Part shown: positions 49,780-57,984 of the stretch, piece by piece
How positions within the stretch are numbered: the stretch's first letter is position 1
Layout of the letters: the number at the start of each line of letters is the position of its first letter
Source of the DNA: Streptomyces iconiensis
GTDB taxonomy: Bacteria > Actinomycetota > Actinomycetes > Streptomycetales > Streptomycetaceae
Assembly: GCF_028657195.3 (NCBI RefSeq)
Contig: NZ_JANCPR020000056.1
Coordinates: 1-63,915, forward strand
DNA: 63,915 nt
Reading direction: 5' to 3'
The notes under the pieces: model-generated
The model's input: the letters and a program-made list of their open reading frames with translations, nothing else
What the model was told of the DNA's origin: nothing
The model's database searches: none
Program-made: the position numbers and the translations under genes

Positions 49780-51240
49780 TCACTTGACGGTCCCGAGCAG
49801 CGCGTTCACCCGCCTGCGGCTCGCGAGGAACACCAGCCCGGCGGCGACGGCGACGGCTCCCTGTACGGCGAAGCCCGTTCGCCCGCTGGCGGCGCCCTCG
49901 ATGACGAGCTGGAGGAGCGCGAAGACGCAGTCGCCCGCGGTGACGGCGAGGAACCACACGCCCATGAGCTGGCTGGCGTACTTCTCGGGGGCCAGCTTGG
50001 TGGTGACCGAGAGGCCGACGGGAGAGAGGCACAGCTCGGCGAGGGTCTGGATGAGATAGACGACGATCAGCCACAGCGGGCTGACCTTCTCGCCCCCGGC
50101 GGAGGCGGCCATGGCCAGCGACATCACGCCGAACGCCAGCCCGACGCCGATCAGGCCGAGGGAGAACTTCGTCGTGGTCGACGGGTTACGGCTGCCGAGC
50201 TTGACCCACAGCGCCGCCAGCGGTGGCGCCAGGATCATCACCCACAGCGGGTTCACGGACTGGAACCAGCTGGTCGGGAAGGTCAGCCCCAGCAGATCGG
50301 CCGAGGTGCTGTGCTCGGCGAACAGGTTCAGGGTCGAGCCGGCCTGGTCGAAGATCATGAAGAAGACGGCGGCGGCGACGAAGAACCAGATGTAGCCCGT
50401 CAGCTTCCGCTTCTCGTCCGCCGTGACCTCTCTGTCGCGCCGCATCCGCGTGAAGTAGTACGTGGGCAGCGCGAGCCCCGCGATGCTGACGGGCCACAGC
50501 ACCCAGTCGAGGGTGAAGGCATCGGCGAGCGCGACGGCGCCGTAGAAGACGGCCAGGACCAGCACACCCAGGCCGGTGTTGCGCAGCGCGCGGCGCCGCT
50601 CCGCGTGGCTCAGCGGGTTGGGGACCAGCGCCGAGTGCTCTGCCAGGTGCCGGGTTCCGGCGAGGAACTGGATCAGGCCGACGGCCATGCCGGCGGCTGC
50701 GAGCCCGAAGCCGAGGTGCCAGCTGACCTTCTGGCCCGCCCAGCCGATGAGCAGCGGCGCGGCGAAGCCGCCGATGTTGATGCCCATGTAGAAGACGGTG
50801 AATCCGCCGTCGCGGCGCGGGTCGTTGGGGCCCTGGTAGAGGTGGCCGACCATCGTGGAGATGTTGGCCTTCAGCAGCCCTGAGCCGACGCCGATGAGGA
50901 CGAGCCCGGTGTAGAAGAGCGCGGGCACGGTGGTGGCCAGCATCAGGTGGCCGAGCATGATGACGAAGGCCGAGATCGCGACCGTACGGCGCGGGCCCCA
51001 TACGCGGTCCCCGAGCCAGCCGCCGGGCATCGACATCAGGTAGACGGTCGCGTTGTAGACGGAGTAGAGGGCGACGGCCGTCGATGTGGCCATGCCCATG
51101 CCGCCCTCGGAGGCGGCAGCCGTGAGGTAGAGGACGAGCAGCGCGCGCATGCCGTAGAAGCTGAAGCGCTCCCACATCTCCGTCAGGAAGAGGGTGGCCA
51201 GCCCGCGCGGGTGGCCGAAGAACGTCTTGGCTGACGCCAT
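49780..51240 (-). CDS. POT family proton-dependent oligopeptide transporter
   Basis: 486 residues with 12-14 membrane segments. Signature ExxERFxYY is EMWERFSFYGMRALL near residue 20, and the second POT motif is PRRDGGFTVFYMGINIGGF near 144. It imports di- and tripeptides with protons. The C-terminal part has LAELCLSPVGLSVTTKLAPE, shared with the upstream neighbour. It is a tandem paralogue of 51476-52999, on the same strand. Confidence 0.95.
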   Translation of the reverse strand: MASAKTFFGHPRGLATLFLTEMWERFSFYGMRALLVLYLTAAASEGGMGMATSTAVALYSVYNATVYLMSMPGGWLGDRVWGPRRTVAISAFVIMLGHLMLATTVPALFYTGLVLIGVGSGLLKANISTMVGHLYQGPNDPRRDGGFTVFYMGINIGGFAAPLLIGWAGQKVSWHLGFGLAAAGMAVGLIQFLAGTRHLAEHSALVPNPLSHAERRRALRNTGLGVLVLAVFYGAVALADAFTLDWVLWPVSIAGLALPTYYFTRMRRDREVTADEKRKLTGYIWFFVAAAVFFMIFDQAGSTLNLFAEHSTSADLLGLTFPTSWFQSVNPLWVMILAPPLAALWVKLGSRNPSTTTKFSLGLIGVGLAFGVMSLAMAASAGGEKVSPLWLIVVYLIQTLAELCLSPVGLSVTTKLAPEKYASQLMGVWFLAVTAGDCVFALLQLVIEGAASGRTGFAVQGAVAVAAGLVFLASRRRVNALLGTVK

Positions 51241-51374
51241 GGGGAGTTCCTCGCCGGAGGGTACGGATGTGCCCGTCCAGAATGGCGAGGGGGCGGGCAG
51301 AAGCGGAGCAGGCCGCTCCGGCGTCCCCCGTACGGGGTTCCGGAACGGCCTGCCGCCTCGGCGAGTTGGCCCGC

Positions 51375-51479
51375 GGTCACGGGCCTGGGGTCACGGGCCT
51401 GGGGTCACGGGTCCGCGGCTGCGGAACCGTAGCTACGGGCCTGCGGCTCCGCGGCTACGGGCCCGCGGTCGCGGGCTAC
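51375..51479. repeat. Direct repeats between tandem POT genes
   Basis: GGTCACGGGCCTGG at 51375, 51389 and partially 51403 (14-bp period). Then GCTACGGGC at 51432 and 51454 and GCTAC at 51475, which contains the stop codon of the upstream POT gene (51476-51478). Confidence 0.75.
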
Positions 51480-52999
51480 TTCACCTCGTCCATCGTCGAG
51501 GTGATCTTCTTGCGGTACATGAACACCGCGACCCCGGCCAGTGCGGCCAGCGCGGCCTCCATGCCGACCATGCCCGTGGTGCTGAGGTTGGCGCCGCCTA
51601 TGGAGAGCAGCCCGGTGACGCTGTCGCCTGCGGTGACGGCGAGGAACCACACGCCCATCAGCTGGCTGCCGTACTTGGCGGGGGCCAGCTTGGTGGTGAC
51701 CGAGAGGCCGACGGGGGAGAGGCACAGCTCGGCGATGGTGTGCATCAGGAAGATCAGCACCAGCCACATCGGCGTGACCTTGGTGCCGTCGGCAGCCGTG
51801 CTCATCGGGATCATGAAAACGAAGAACGAGAGGCCGGTGACGACCAGCGCGAAGCCGAACTTCGCCGTGGTGCTCGGCTCCTTGGCCCGCCGGGCGAGCG
51901 CCAGCCACAGCGAGGCGAAGAGCGGCGCGAGCAGGATGATGAACAGCGGGTTGATCGACTGGAACCAGGTCGAGGGGAAGGACCAGCCGAAGATCTGTGT
52001 CGAGGTCTTCGCGTCCCCGAACGCCTGGACGGTCGAGGCGCCCTGGTCGTAGATCATCCAGAAGATCGCCGCGGCGACGAAGAACCAGATGTAGCCGGTC
52101 ATCCGGCCCTGGTCGGCCGTGGTGAGTTCCTTGTCCCGCTTGATGCGTACGAGCATGCCGACCGGAATGACCAGGCCGAGGACCGTGAGCGGGACCATCG
52201 CCCAGTTCAGCGTGAAGTGCCCGGTGCCGACCACGATGCCGTAGAAGACCACGGCCACGATCAGCCACATCAGGGACTTGCGCAGGACGGTCGAGCGCTC
52301 CTGCGCCGTGATCGGCGAGGGCACCTGGCTGCTGCGCTCGTCCAGGTGGCGCGAGCCGAGGAGGAACTGGACCAGGCCGAGGCCCATGCCGACGGCGGCG
52401 AGTGCGAAGCCCAGGTGCCAGTTGACGGTCTGGCCGACGGTGCCGATGACGAAGGGCGCCAGGAACGAGCCCGTGTTGATGCCCATGTAGAAGACGGTGA
52501 ACCCGCCGTCGCGACGCGGGTCCTCGGGCCCGTTGTACAGGTCGCCGACCATCTTGGAGATGTTGGCCTTCAGCAGCCCCGAGCCGGTGGCGACGAGCGC
52601 GAGCCCGATGAAGAAGCTCGCCTGACCCGGCAGCGCCAGCGTCAGGTGGCCGACCATGATGATCCCGGCGCCGACGGCGACGGTCTTGCGCGGGCCCCAG
52701 ACCCGGTCACCGAACCAGCCGCCGGGCATCGTGAGCAGATACACCGTGGCGTTGTAGACGGAGTAGATCGCCGTCGCCGTCGCCAGGGTCATGGCCAGGC
52801 CGCCGCCCTGGTGGCCCGCGCCGCCCTCGCCCGCGTCGGGACCGCCCGCCACGAGGTAGACGACCAGAAGAGCGCGAAGGCCGTAGAAGCTGAAGCGCTC
52901 CCACATCTCCGTCATGAAGAGGGTGGCCAGACCGCGAGGGTGGCCGAGGAAGGTCTTGCCGGGGTTACCGGGAGTGTCCTTCGTCAGGCTGGGAGCCAT
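51476..52999 (-). CDS. POT family proton-dependent oligopeptide transporter
   Basis: 507 residues. EMWERFSFYGLRALL near residue 33, GSGLLKANISKMVGDLY, PRRDGGFTVFYMGINTGSF near 160 and the loop STWFQSINPLFIILLAPLFA. It differs from the downstream copy mainly in an 18-residue Gly-rich insert (GGPDAGEGGAGHQGGG) between helices 1 and 2 and in the C-terminus. The pair is probably a tandem duplication with divergence in peptide specificity. AAGGAAG precedes ATG 52999. Its leader holds a long hairpin. Confidence 0.95.
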   Translation of the reverse strand: MAPSLTKDTPGNPGKTFLGHPRGLATLFMTEMWERFSFYGLRALLVVYLVAGGPDAGEGGAGHQGGGLAMTLATATAIYSVYNATVYLLTMPGGWFGDRVWGPRKTVAVGAGIIMVGHLTLALPGQASFFIGLALVATGSGLLKANISKMVGDLYNGPEDPRRDGGFTVFYMGINTGSFLAPFVIGTVGQTVNWHLGFALAAVGMGLGLVQFLLGSRHLDERSSQVPSPITAQERSTVLRKSLMWLIVAVVFYGIVVGTGHFTLNWAMVPLTVLGLVIPVGMLVRIKRDKELTTADQGRMTGYIWFFVAAAIFWMIYDQGASTVQAFGDAKTSTQIFGWSFPSTWFQSINPLFIILLAPLFASLWLALARRAKEPSTTAKFGFALVVTGLSFFVFMIPMSTAADGTKVTPMWLVLIFLMHTIAELCLSPVGLSVTTKLAPAKYGSQLMGVWFLAVTAGDSVTGLLSIGGANLSTTGMVGMEAALAALAGVAVFMYRKKITSTMDEVK

Positions 53000-53061
53000 A
53001 TGTGTCTTCCTTGCCTTGCGCTGCGGGCCGCGCTGCCATCCGGACGGTCCCGCACACGTGA

Positions 53062-53102
53062 AAGGACCCCCGGCCTGTGGAGCTGTGGGCCAAGAGGTCC
53101 TT
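53062..53102 (-). promoter_or_regulatory. Hairpin in the leader of the POT gene
   Basis: AAGGACC (53062-53068) pairs with GGTCCTT (53096-53102); inner CCGGCC/GGGCC can also pair. On the minus-strand transcript it lies 60-100 nt before the start codon. It may be an attenuator or only an imperfect inverted repeat. Confidence 0.4.
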
Positions 53103-53115
53103 GACGTTCACTACA

Positions 53116-53127
53116 TGAGTGCACTCA
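53116..53127. promoter_or_regulatory. TGAGTGCACTCA palindrome
   Basis: A perfect 12-bp palindrome between the POT and response regulator genes, in the divergent region of 305 bp. Candidate operator for one or both directions. A second weak dyad GGTGACG/CGTCACC spans 53211-53255. Confidence 0.5.
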
Positions 53128-53304
53128 CCATATGTCACCGTCGGCGGCCCGACGGAAGAGCTTGCGACGCAGATCACAGGGGAAGCGTGCAACCCTCCGG
53201 GGGATTCATTGGTGACGTGTTCATTCCACCCAATGATCAACAGGTGATCGTCACCAGGGCACCGGGAGAGCCTTACGCTCGGCTACGCGGACTACCATCG
53301 CTTC

Positions 53305-53985
53305 ATGACCCGTGTACTGCTCGCCGAGGATGACGCATCGATCTCGGAACCGCTCGCCCGCGCCCTGCGCCGCGAGGGCTACGAGGTCGAGGTGCGCGAG
53401 GACGGCCCCACCGCACTCGACGCCGGGCTGCGGGAGGGCATCGACCTGGTCGTGCTCGATCTGGGGCTGCCCGGTATGGACGGCCTGGAGGTGTGCCGCC
53501 GCCTGCGCAACGAGGGTCACACCTTCCCCGTACTCGTCCTCACCGCACGCGCCGACGAGGTGGACACCGTCGTCGGGCTCGACGCCGGTGCCGACGACTA
53601 CGTCACCAAGCCCTTCCGCCTCGCCGAGCTGCTCGCCCGCGTGCGCGCCCTGCTGCGGCGCGGTACGCCGGCCGAGCCACAGCAGCCGCCCGCCACGCAC
53701 GGCGTGCGCATCGACGTCGAGTCGCACCGCGCCTGGATGGGCGAGGAGGAACTCCAGCTCACGGCGAAGGAGTTCGACCTGCTGCGCGTCCTGGTGCGCG
53801 ACGCGGGCCGGGTCGTGACCCGCGACCAGCTCATGCGGGAGGTCTGGGACACCACCTGGTGGTCCTCCACCAAGACGCTGGACATGCACATCTCCTGGCT
53901 CCGCAAGAAGCTCGGCGACGATGCCGCCAACCCGCGCTACATCGCCACCGTGCGCGGCGTCGGGTTCCGCTTCGAGAAGAGTTAG
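53305..53985 (+). CDS. OmpR/PhoB family response regulator
   Basis: 226 residues. Receiver with acidic pocket VLLAEDD, phospho-acceptor Asp in LVVLDLGLPGMDGLEV near residue 52 and LDAGADDYVTKPF. A winged helix from about residue 130 has LQLTAKEFDLLRVLVRDAGR, VVTRDQLMREVW and TLDMHISWLRKKLGDD ending in VRGVGFRFEKS. No good ribosome-binding site precedes ATG 53305. It leads the two-component operon, with the kinase 12 nt downstream. Confidence 0.95.
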   Translation: MTRVLLAEDDASISEPLARALRREGYEVEVREDGPTALDAGLREGIDLVVLDLGLPGMDGLEVCRRLRNEGHTFPVLVLTARADEVDTVVGLDAGADDYVTKPFRLAELLARVRALLRRGTPAEPQQPPATHGVRIDVESHRAWMGEEELQLTAKEFDLLRVLVRDAGRVVTRDQLMREVWDTTWWSSTKTLDMHISWLRKKLGDDAANPRYIATVRGVGFRFEKS

Positions 53986-53997
53986 GACGGCCGGCAC

Positions 53998-55260
53998 GTG
54001 CGCCGTCGGCTCATCCTGTCCACCCTCGCGGTCGTTCTCGTCGTGGTCGCCGTCTTCGGCGTCTCCCTCGTCATCGTCGAGACCCGCACGATCGAGAACA
54101 GCACCCAGGAGAACGTACGGTCCGAGGCCGTCCGCCTCGTGTCCACCGTCGAGAGCCGGGTGGTCGCCGGTGAGCGCGTGACCCCCGAGTCGATCGGGGT
54201 CACCGCGTCCCGGGAGCGCTACGTACGCATCGAGATGCCCGGCAAGAAGCCCGTCGAGGTGGGCTCGCCGCCGAGCGACGACGTCGTCGAGGCGCGGGAG
54301 ACCGGCGCGCACGGCGAGCGCGTCACCGTCCAGGAGGACCGCTCGGCCGTACGTGCCGAGGTCGGCCGCACCCTGCTGATCATCCTCGCCGTCGCCGTGC
54401 TCGCCGTCATCTCGGCCGCCGTACTGGCCGTGCGCCAGGCACACCGCGTCGCCGCGCCCCTCACCGATCTCGCCGAGACCGCCGAACGCCTCGGCTCCGG
54501 CGACCCGCGCCCGCGCCACCGCCGCTACGGCGTGCCCGAGCTGGACCGGGTCGCCGACGTGCTCGACGGCAGCGCCGACCGGATCGGGCGCATGCTCACC
54601 GCCGAACGCCGCCTGGCGGCCGACGCCTCGCACCAGCTGCGCACCCCGCTGACGGCGCTCTCGATGCGGCTGGAGGAGATCATCGCGACCGCCGACACCG
54701 ACGACCCCGAGGACCGGGCCACCGTCAAGGAGGAGGCGACGATCGCGCTCGCACAGGTCGAGCGGCTCACCGACGTGGTGCAGCGGCTGCTCACCAACTC
54801 CCGTGACCCGCGCTCGGGTTCGGCCGTCAGCTTCGATCTGGACGAGATCGTCAAGCAGCAGATCGAGGAGTGGAAGCCCGCCTACCGCAGCGCGGGCCGC
54901 GCCCTCGTCAGCTCGGGCAAGTCGGGGCTGCGCGCCGTGGGCACCCCGGGCGCCGTCGCGCAGGTGCTGGCGACCCTGATCGAGAACTCGCTGATGCACG
55001 GCGACGGCACCGTCGCACTGCGTACGCGCGTCACGGGCAACCAGGTCGTGCTGGAGGTCACGGACGAGGGCCCCGGAGTGGACGAGGCGCTGGGCTCCCG
55101 CGTCTTCGAGCGCACCGTGAGCGGTCACAACTCCACGGGGCTCGGCCTCGCCGTCGCCCGCGACCTGGCCGAGGCCGACGGCGGGCGGCTTGAGCTACTT
55201 CAGCAGCTGCCGCCCGTGTTCGCGCTCTTCCTGAGCCGCGAGGCCGTCGACGTGCCGTGA
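53998..55260 (+). CDS. Sensor histidine kinase (EnvZ/BaeS type)
   Basis: 420 residues. Membrane segments near residues 5-27 and 120-142 flank an extracytoplasmic domain of about 90 residues. A HAMP-like linker, dimerisation His in LAADASHQLRTPLTALSMRL near residue 212 and an ATPase domain with QVLATLIENSLMHGDG, DEGPGVDEALGSRVFER and the short G2 STGLGLAVARDLA follow. GTG 53998. Its last 66 bp overlap the 3' end of the convergent GtrA gene, so the two C-termini are encoded on opposite strands of the same DNA. Confidence 0.92.
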   Translation: MRRRLILSTLAVVLVVVAVFGVSLVIVETRTIENSTQENVRSEAVRLVSTVESRVVAGERVTPESIGVTASRERYVRIEMPGKKPVEVGSPPSDDVVEARETGAHGERVTVQEDRSAVRAEVGRTLLIILAVAVLAVISAAVLAVRQAHRVAAPLTDLAETAERLGSGDPRPRHRRYGVPELDRVADVLDGSADRIGRMLTAERRLAADASHQLRTPLTALSMRLEEIIATADTDDPEDRATVKEEATIALAQVERLTDVVQRLLTNSRDPRSGSAVSFDLDEIVKQQIEEWKPAYRSAGRALVSSGKSGLRAVGTPGAVAQVLATLIENSLMHGDGTVALRTRVTGNQVVLEVTDEGPGVDEALGSRVFERTVSGHNSTGLGLAVARDLAEADGGRLELLQQLPPVFALFLSREAVDVP

Positions 55261-55821
55261 GCCCCCGCGTACGCGCTTCCGCCCGGCAGTGGCAGCGGCG
55301 CGGGGCTTGCCCGCACCGGCGGTCCCCGGTACGTCCGTGCCGTTCCCGGCGTCCTCGCCGCCCTGGGCCTCCTTGGCGGTCCCGTCGTCGCTGACCCGGA
55401 AGACCCAGGTCCGGTACGACCAGAAGCGGAAGACCGTGCCGATGCCGAGCCCGACGACGTTCTTGGCGATGTTGTCGGCGAGCGGCGAGGTGTAGTCCAG
55501 GCCGTAGTGCGACAGCGCCAGGATGCCGTTCTCCAGGACCAGCGCGATCCCGCTGAACAGGAAGAACAGCGACGTCTCGCGGTGCACGCGGCTCTTGTCG
55601 ATGTGCCGGTACGTCCAGTAACGGTTGCCCAGATAGTTGGTGGCGATGGCGACGACCTGCGAGATCACGCCGGACCGGATGGGCGCGAGCTGGAACGTGT
55701 GGATGCACAGGTTGAAGATCGCGACGTTCACGAGGAACCCCAGGGCGCCCACGGCGCCGAACTTGGCGAGTTCCCGCACAAGCCGTTCAAGTCGCGGGCG
55801 CACTGTGCGCCATTCACCCAT
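55195..55821 (-). CDS. GtrA family membrane protein
   Basis: 208 residues. ATG 55821 starts MGEWRTVRPRLERLVRELAK, then four membrane segments: VGALGFLVNVAIFNLCIHTF, VISQVVAIATNYLGNRYWTY, SLFFLFSGIALVLENGILAL and IAKNVVGLGIGTVFRFWSYR. The GtrA family includes flippase-like partners of glycosyltransferases for wall polysaccharide or teichoic acid modification. A charged tail of about 60 residues (AGRKRVRGGSRHVD) follows and is partly antisense to the kinase 3' end. No glycosyltransferase gene is adjacent. Confidence 0.88.
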   Translation of the reverse strand: MGEWRTVRPRLERLVRELAKFGAVGALGFLVNVAIFNLCIHTFQLAPIRSGVISQVVAIATNYLGNRYWTYRHIDKSRVHRETSLFFLFSGIALVLENGILALSHYGLDYTSPLADNIAKNVVGLGIGTVFRFWSYRTWVFRVSDDGTAKEAQGGEDAGNGTDVPGTAGAGKPRAAATAGRKRVRGGSRHVDGLAAQEEREHGRQLLK

Positions 55822-56093
55822 AGTGATGCTGAGCCCCTTCGGTCGGCGTGCCGGTCGGCGACGTCCGCTGCCCCATGCTAGCCAGCCGGAGAATCGTTCC
55901 GTAGGGCAATGCCGCAGCCGGTTTTCCCGGTGGCGGGCCATGCTCTCACCGTCCACCCGGTACCCCCGGGAGGGGGTGACCACGACGGACCCCGGCCCCG
56001 GAGACGGCTGGGGTCCGTGGGGTTCCGGGGCGGAGACGGCCGGGGTCCCGTACCCCGGAGACGGCCAGGGGGAGGGCACCGGGCGGGGCCCCG

Positions 56094-56099
56094 TACCCT
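56094..56099 (+). promoter_or_regulatory. Candidate -10 of purK (leaderless)
   Basis: TACCCT ends 7 nt before GTG 56107, and there is no Shine-Dalgarno. The preceding 100 bp holds three GGAGACGGC copies, another local repeat. Confidence 0.45.
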
Positions 56100-56106
56100 G
56101 GGATCC

Positions 56107-57306
56107 GTGACATTCCCGGTAGTCGGCATGGTCGGGGGCGGTCAGCTCGCCCGTATGACCCACGAGGCGGGCATCCCCCTCGGCATCAGGTTCAAGCTTC
56201 TCTCGGACACTCCCCAGGACTCCGCCGCACAGGTCGTGAGCGACGTCGTCGTCGGCGACCACCGCGATCTGGACACACTGCGGAGCTTCGCCCGCGGCTG
56301 CGACGTGATCACCTTCGATCACGAGCATGTGCCGACGGAGCACCTTCGCGCCCTGGAGGCCGACGGCATCCCCGTAAGGCCAGGGCCCGACGCACTCGTC
56401 CACGCCCAGGACAAGGGCGTCATGCGCGCCCGCCTCACCGCACTGGGCGTCCCGGCGCCGCGCCACCGCGTGGTGAGCGACGCGGCCGATGTGGCGGCCT
56501 TCGCTGCGGAGGGCGCGGAGGGCGCGGAGGGCGCGGAGGGCAGCGACGGCGGGGGCGACGGGGCCGGCGACGGCTTTCCCGTGGTCCTCAAGACGGTGCG
56601 CGGCGGTTACGACGGCAAGGGCGTGTGGATCGTACGGGGGCCCAGGGACCCCGTGGCGGCCGAGCCGTTCAAGGCCGGGGTGCCCGTGCTCGCCGAGGAG
56701 AAGGTCGACTTCGCGCGGGAGCTGGCCGCCAACGTCGTACGGTCACCGCACGGCCAGGCCGTCGCCTACCCCGTCGTCGAATCCATCCAGGTCGACGGCG
56801 TCTGCGACACCGTGATCGCGCCGGCACCCGGGCTCTCGGGCGAGGCCGCCTCGCACGCGCAGGAGCTGGCGCTGCGCGTCGCGGACGAACTCGGCGTCGT
56901 CGGACACCTGGCCGTCGAGCTGTTCGAGACCCGCGACGGACGTCTGCTCGTCAACGAGCTGGCCATGCGCCCGCACAACTCCGGGCACTGGACCCAGGAC
57001 GGCGCCGTCACCTCCCAGTTCGCCAACCACGTACGCGCCGTCCTCGACCTGCCACTCGGCGACCCGCGCGCCCGCGCGCCCTGGACCGTCATGGCGAACG
57101 TCCTCGGCGGCGACTTCCCCGACATGTACTCCGCGTACCTCCACTGCATGGCACGCGACCCCGGGCTGAAGATCCACATGTACGGCAAGGACGTGAAGCC
57201 CGGCCGCAAGGTCGGCCACGTCAACGTGTACGGGGACGACCTCCAGGCCACCCGCGACCGCGCCGCGCACGCCGCGGGATACCTGCGGGGCACGATCACC
57301 GATTGA
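56107..57306 (+). CDS. purK: N5-carboxyaminoimidazole ribonucleotide synthase
   Basis: 399 residues, ATP-grasp enzyme. VVGMVGGGQLARMTHEAG near the start, ITFDHEHVPTEHL near 77, KTVRGGYDGKGVWIV near 162, LAVELFETRDGRLLVNELAM near 273 and RPHNSGHWTQDG. It carboxylates AIR with bicarbonate and ATP in purine synthesis. A run of EGAEGAEGAEG near residue 136 is an in-frame 9-bp repeat absent from the core family. GTG 56107 gives the best N-terminus; longer in-frame codons lie in repetitive sequence. purE follows in 133 bp. Confidence 0.97.
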   Translation: MTFPVVGMVGGGQLARMTHEAGIPLGIRFKLLSDTPQDSAAQVVSDVVVGDHRDLDTLRSFARGCDVITFDHEHVPTEHLRALEADGIPVRPGPDALVHAQDKGVMRARLTALGVPAPRHRVVSDAADVAAFAAEGAEGAEGAEGSDGGGDGAGDGFPVVLKTVRGGYDGKGVWIVRGPRDPVAAEPFKAGVPVLAEEKVDFARELAANVVRSPHGQAVAYPVVESIQVDGVCDTVIAPAPGLSGEAASHAQELALRVADELGVVGHLAVELFETRDGRLLVNELAMRPHNSGHWTQDGAVTSQFANHVRAVLDLPLGDPRARAPWTVMANVLGGDFPDMYSAYLHCMARDPGLKIHMYGKDVKPGRKVGHVNVYGDDLQATRDRAAHAAGYLRGTITD

Positions 57307-57439
57307 ACCGCGCCCTGCCGGTCTCCCACCGCGCCCTGCCGGTCCCGCAGGGCGTAGTGCCCGGCCGGTCCTGCCGGGTCCGGGCGGCTGAGGGTCGCGC
57401 CCCGTGAACCTGCCCCTTCCACCTACAGCTAGGAGACGT

Positions 57440-57982
57440 ATGAGCAGCGCAAACCCTCTCGTGGGGATCGTGATGGGGTCCGACTCGGACTGGCCGGTGA
57501 TGGAGGAGGCGGCCAAGGCGCTCGGCGAGTTCGGGGTGTCCTACGAGGTCGATGTCGTCTCGGCGCACCGGATGCCGCGCGAGATGATCGCGTACGGCGA
57601 GGACGCGGCCGACCGCGGGCTGAAGGCGATCATCGCGGGCGCCGGCGGCGCCGCGCACCTGCCGGGGATGCTGGCCTCCGTCACGACGCTGCCGGTGATC
57701 GGCGTCCCGGTACCGCTGAAGTACCTGGACGGCATGGACTCGCTGCTGTCGATCGTGCAGATGCCCGGGGGCGTACCCGTGGCCACCGTCTCGGTGGGCG
57801 GCGCACGCAACGCGGGACTGCTGGCCGTACGCATCCTCGCGGCGCACGACACGGAGCTGCGGGACAAGATGCACGACTTCCAGCAGGACCTGAACGAGGA
57901 GGCCACCGAGAAGGGCAAGCGGCTGCGGATGAAGGCAGCGGGCGACACCGGATTCGGCTTCGGCTCTGCGGGAGGCAACTGA
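57440..57982 (+). CDS. purE: N5-carboxyaminoimidazole ribonucleotide mutase
   Basis: 180 residues, normal for the class I enzyme. GIVMGSDSDWPVMEEAAKAL, VVSAHRMPREM (catalytic His) and IAGAGGAAHLPGMLA, VIGVPVPLKYLDGMDSL and QMPGGVPVATVSVGGARNAG. It moves the carboxylate from N5-CAIR to CAIR. Start ATG 57440 has AGGAG. The dipeptidase gene starts 2 nt after its stop, so purine genes and dipeptidase share a transcript. Confidence 0.97.
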   Translation: MSSANPLVGIVMGSDSDWPVMEEAAKALGEFGVSYEVDVVSAHRMPREMIAYGEDAADRGLKAIIAGAGGAAHLPGMLASVTTLPVIGVPVPLKYLDGMDSLLSIVQMPGGVPVATVSVGGARNAGLLAVRILAAHDTELRDKMHDFQQDLNEEATEKGKRLRMKAAGDTGFGFGSAGGN

Positions 57983-57984
57983 CC

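Noticed and set aside
53251..55128. 625-codon minus-strand frame opposite the OmpR-type two-component genes
   Set aside because: Both genes on the plus strand have complete motifs; the antisense frame has none.
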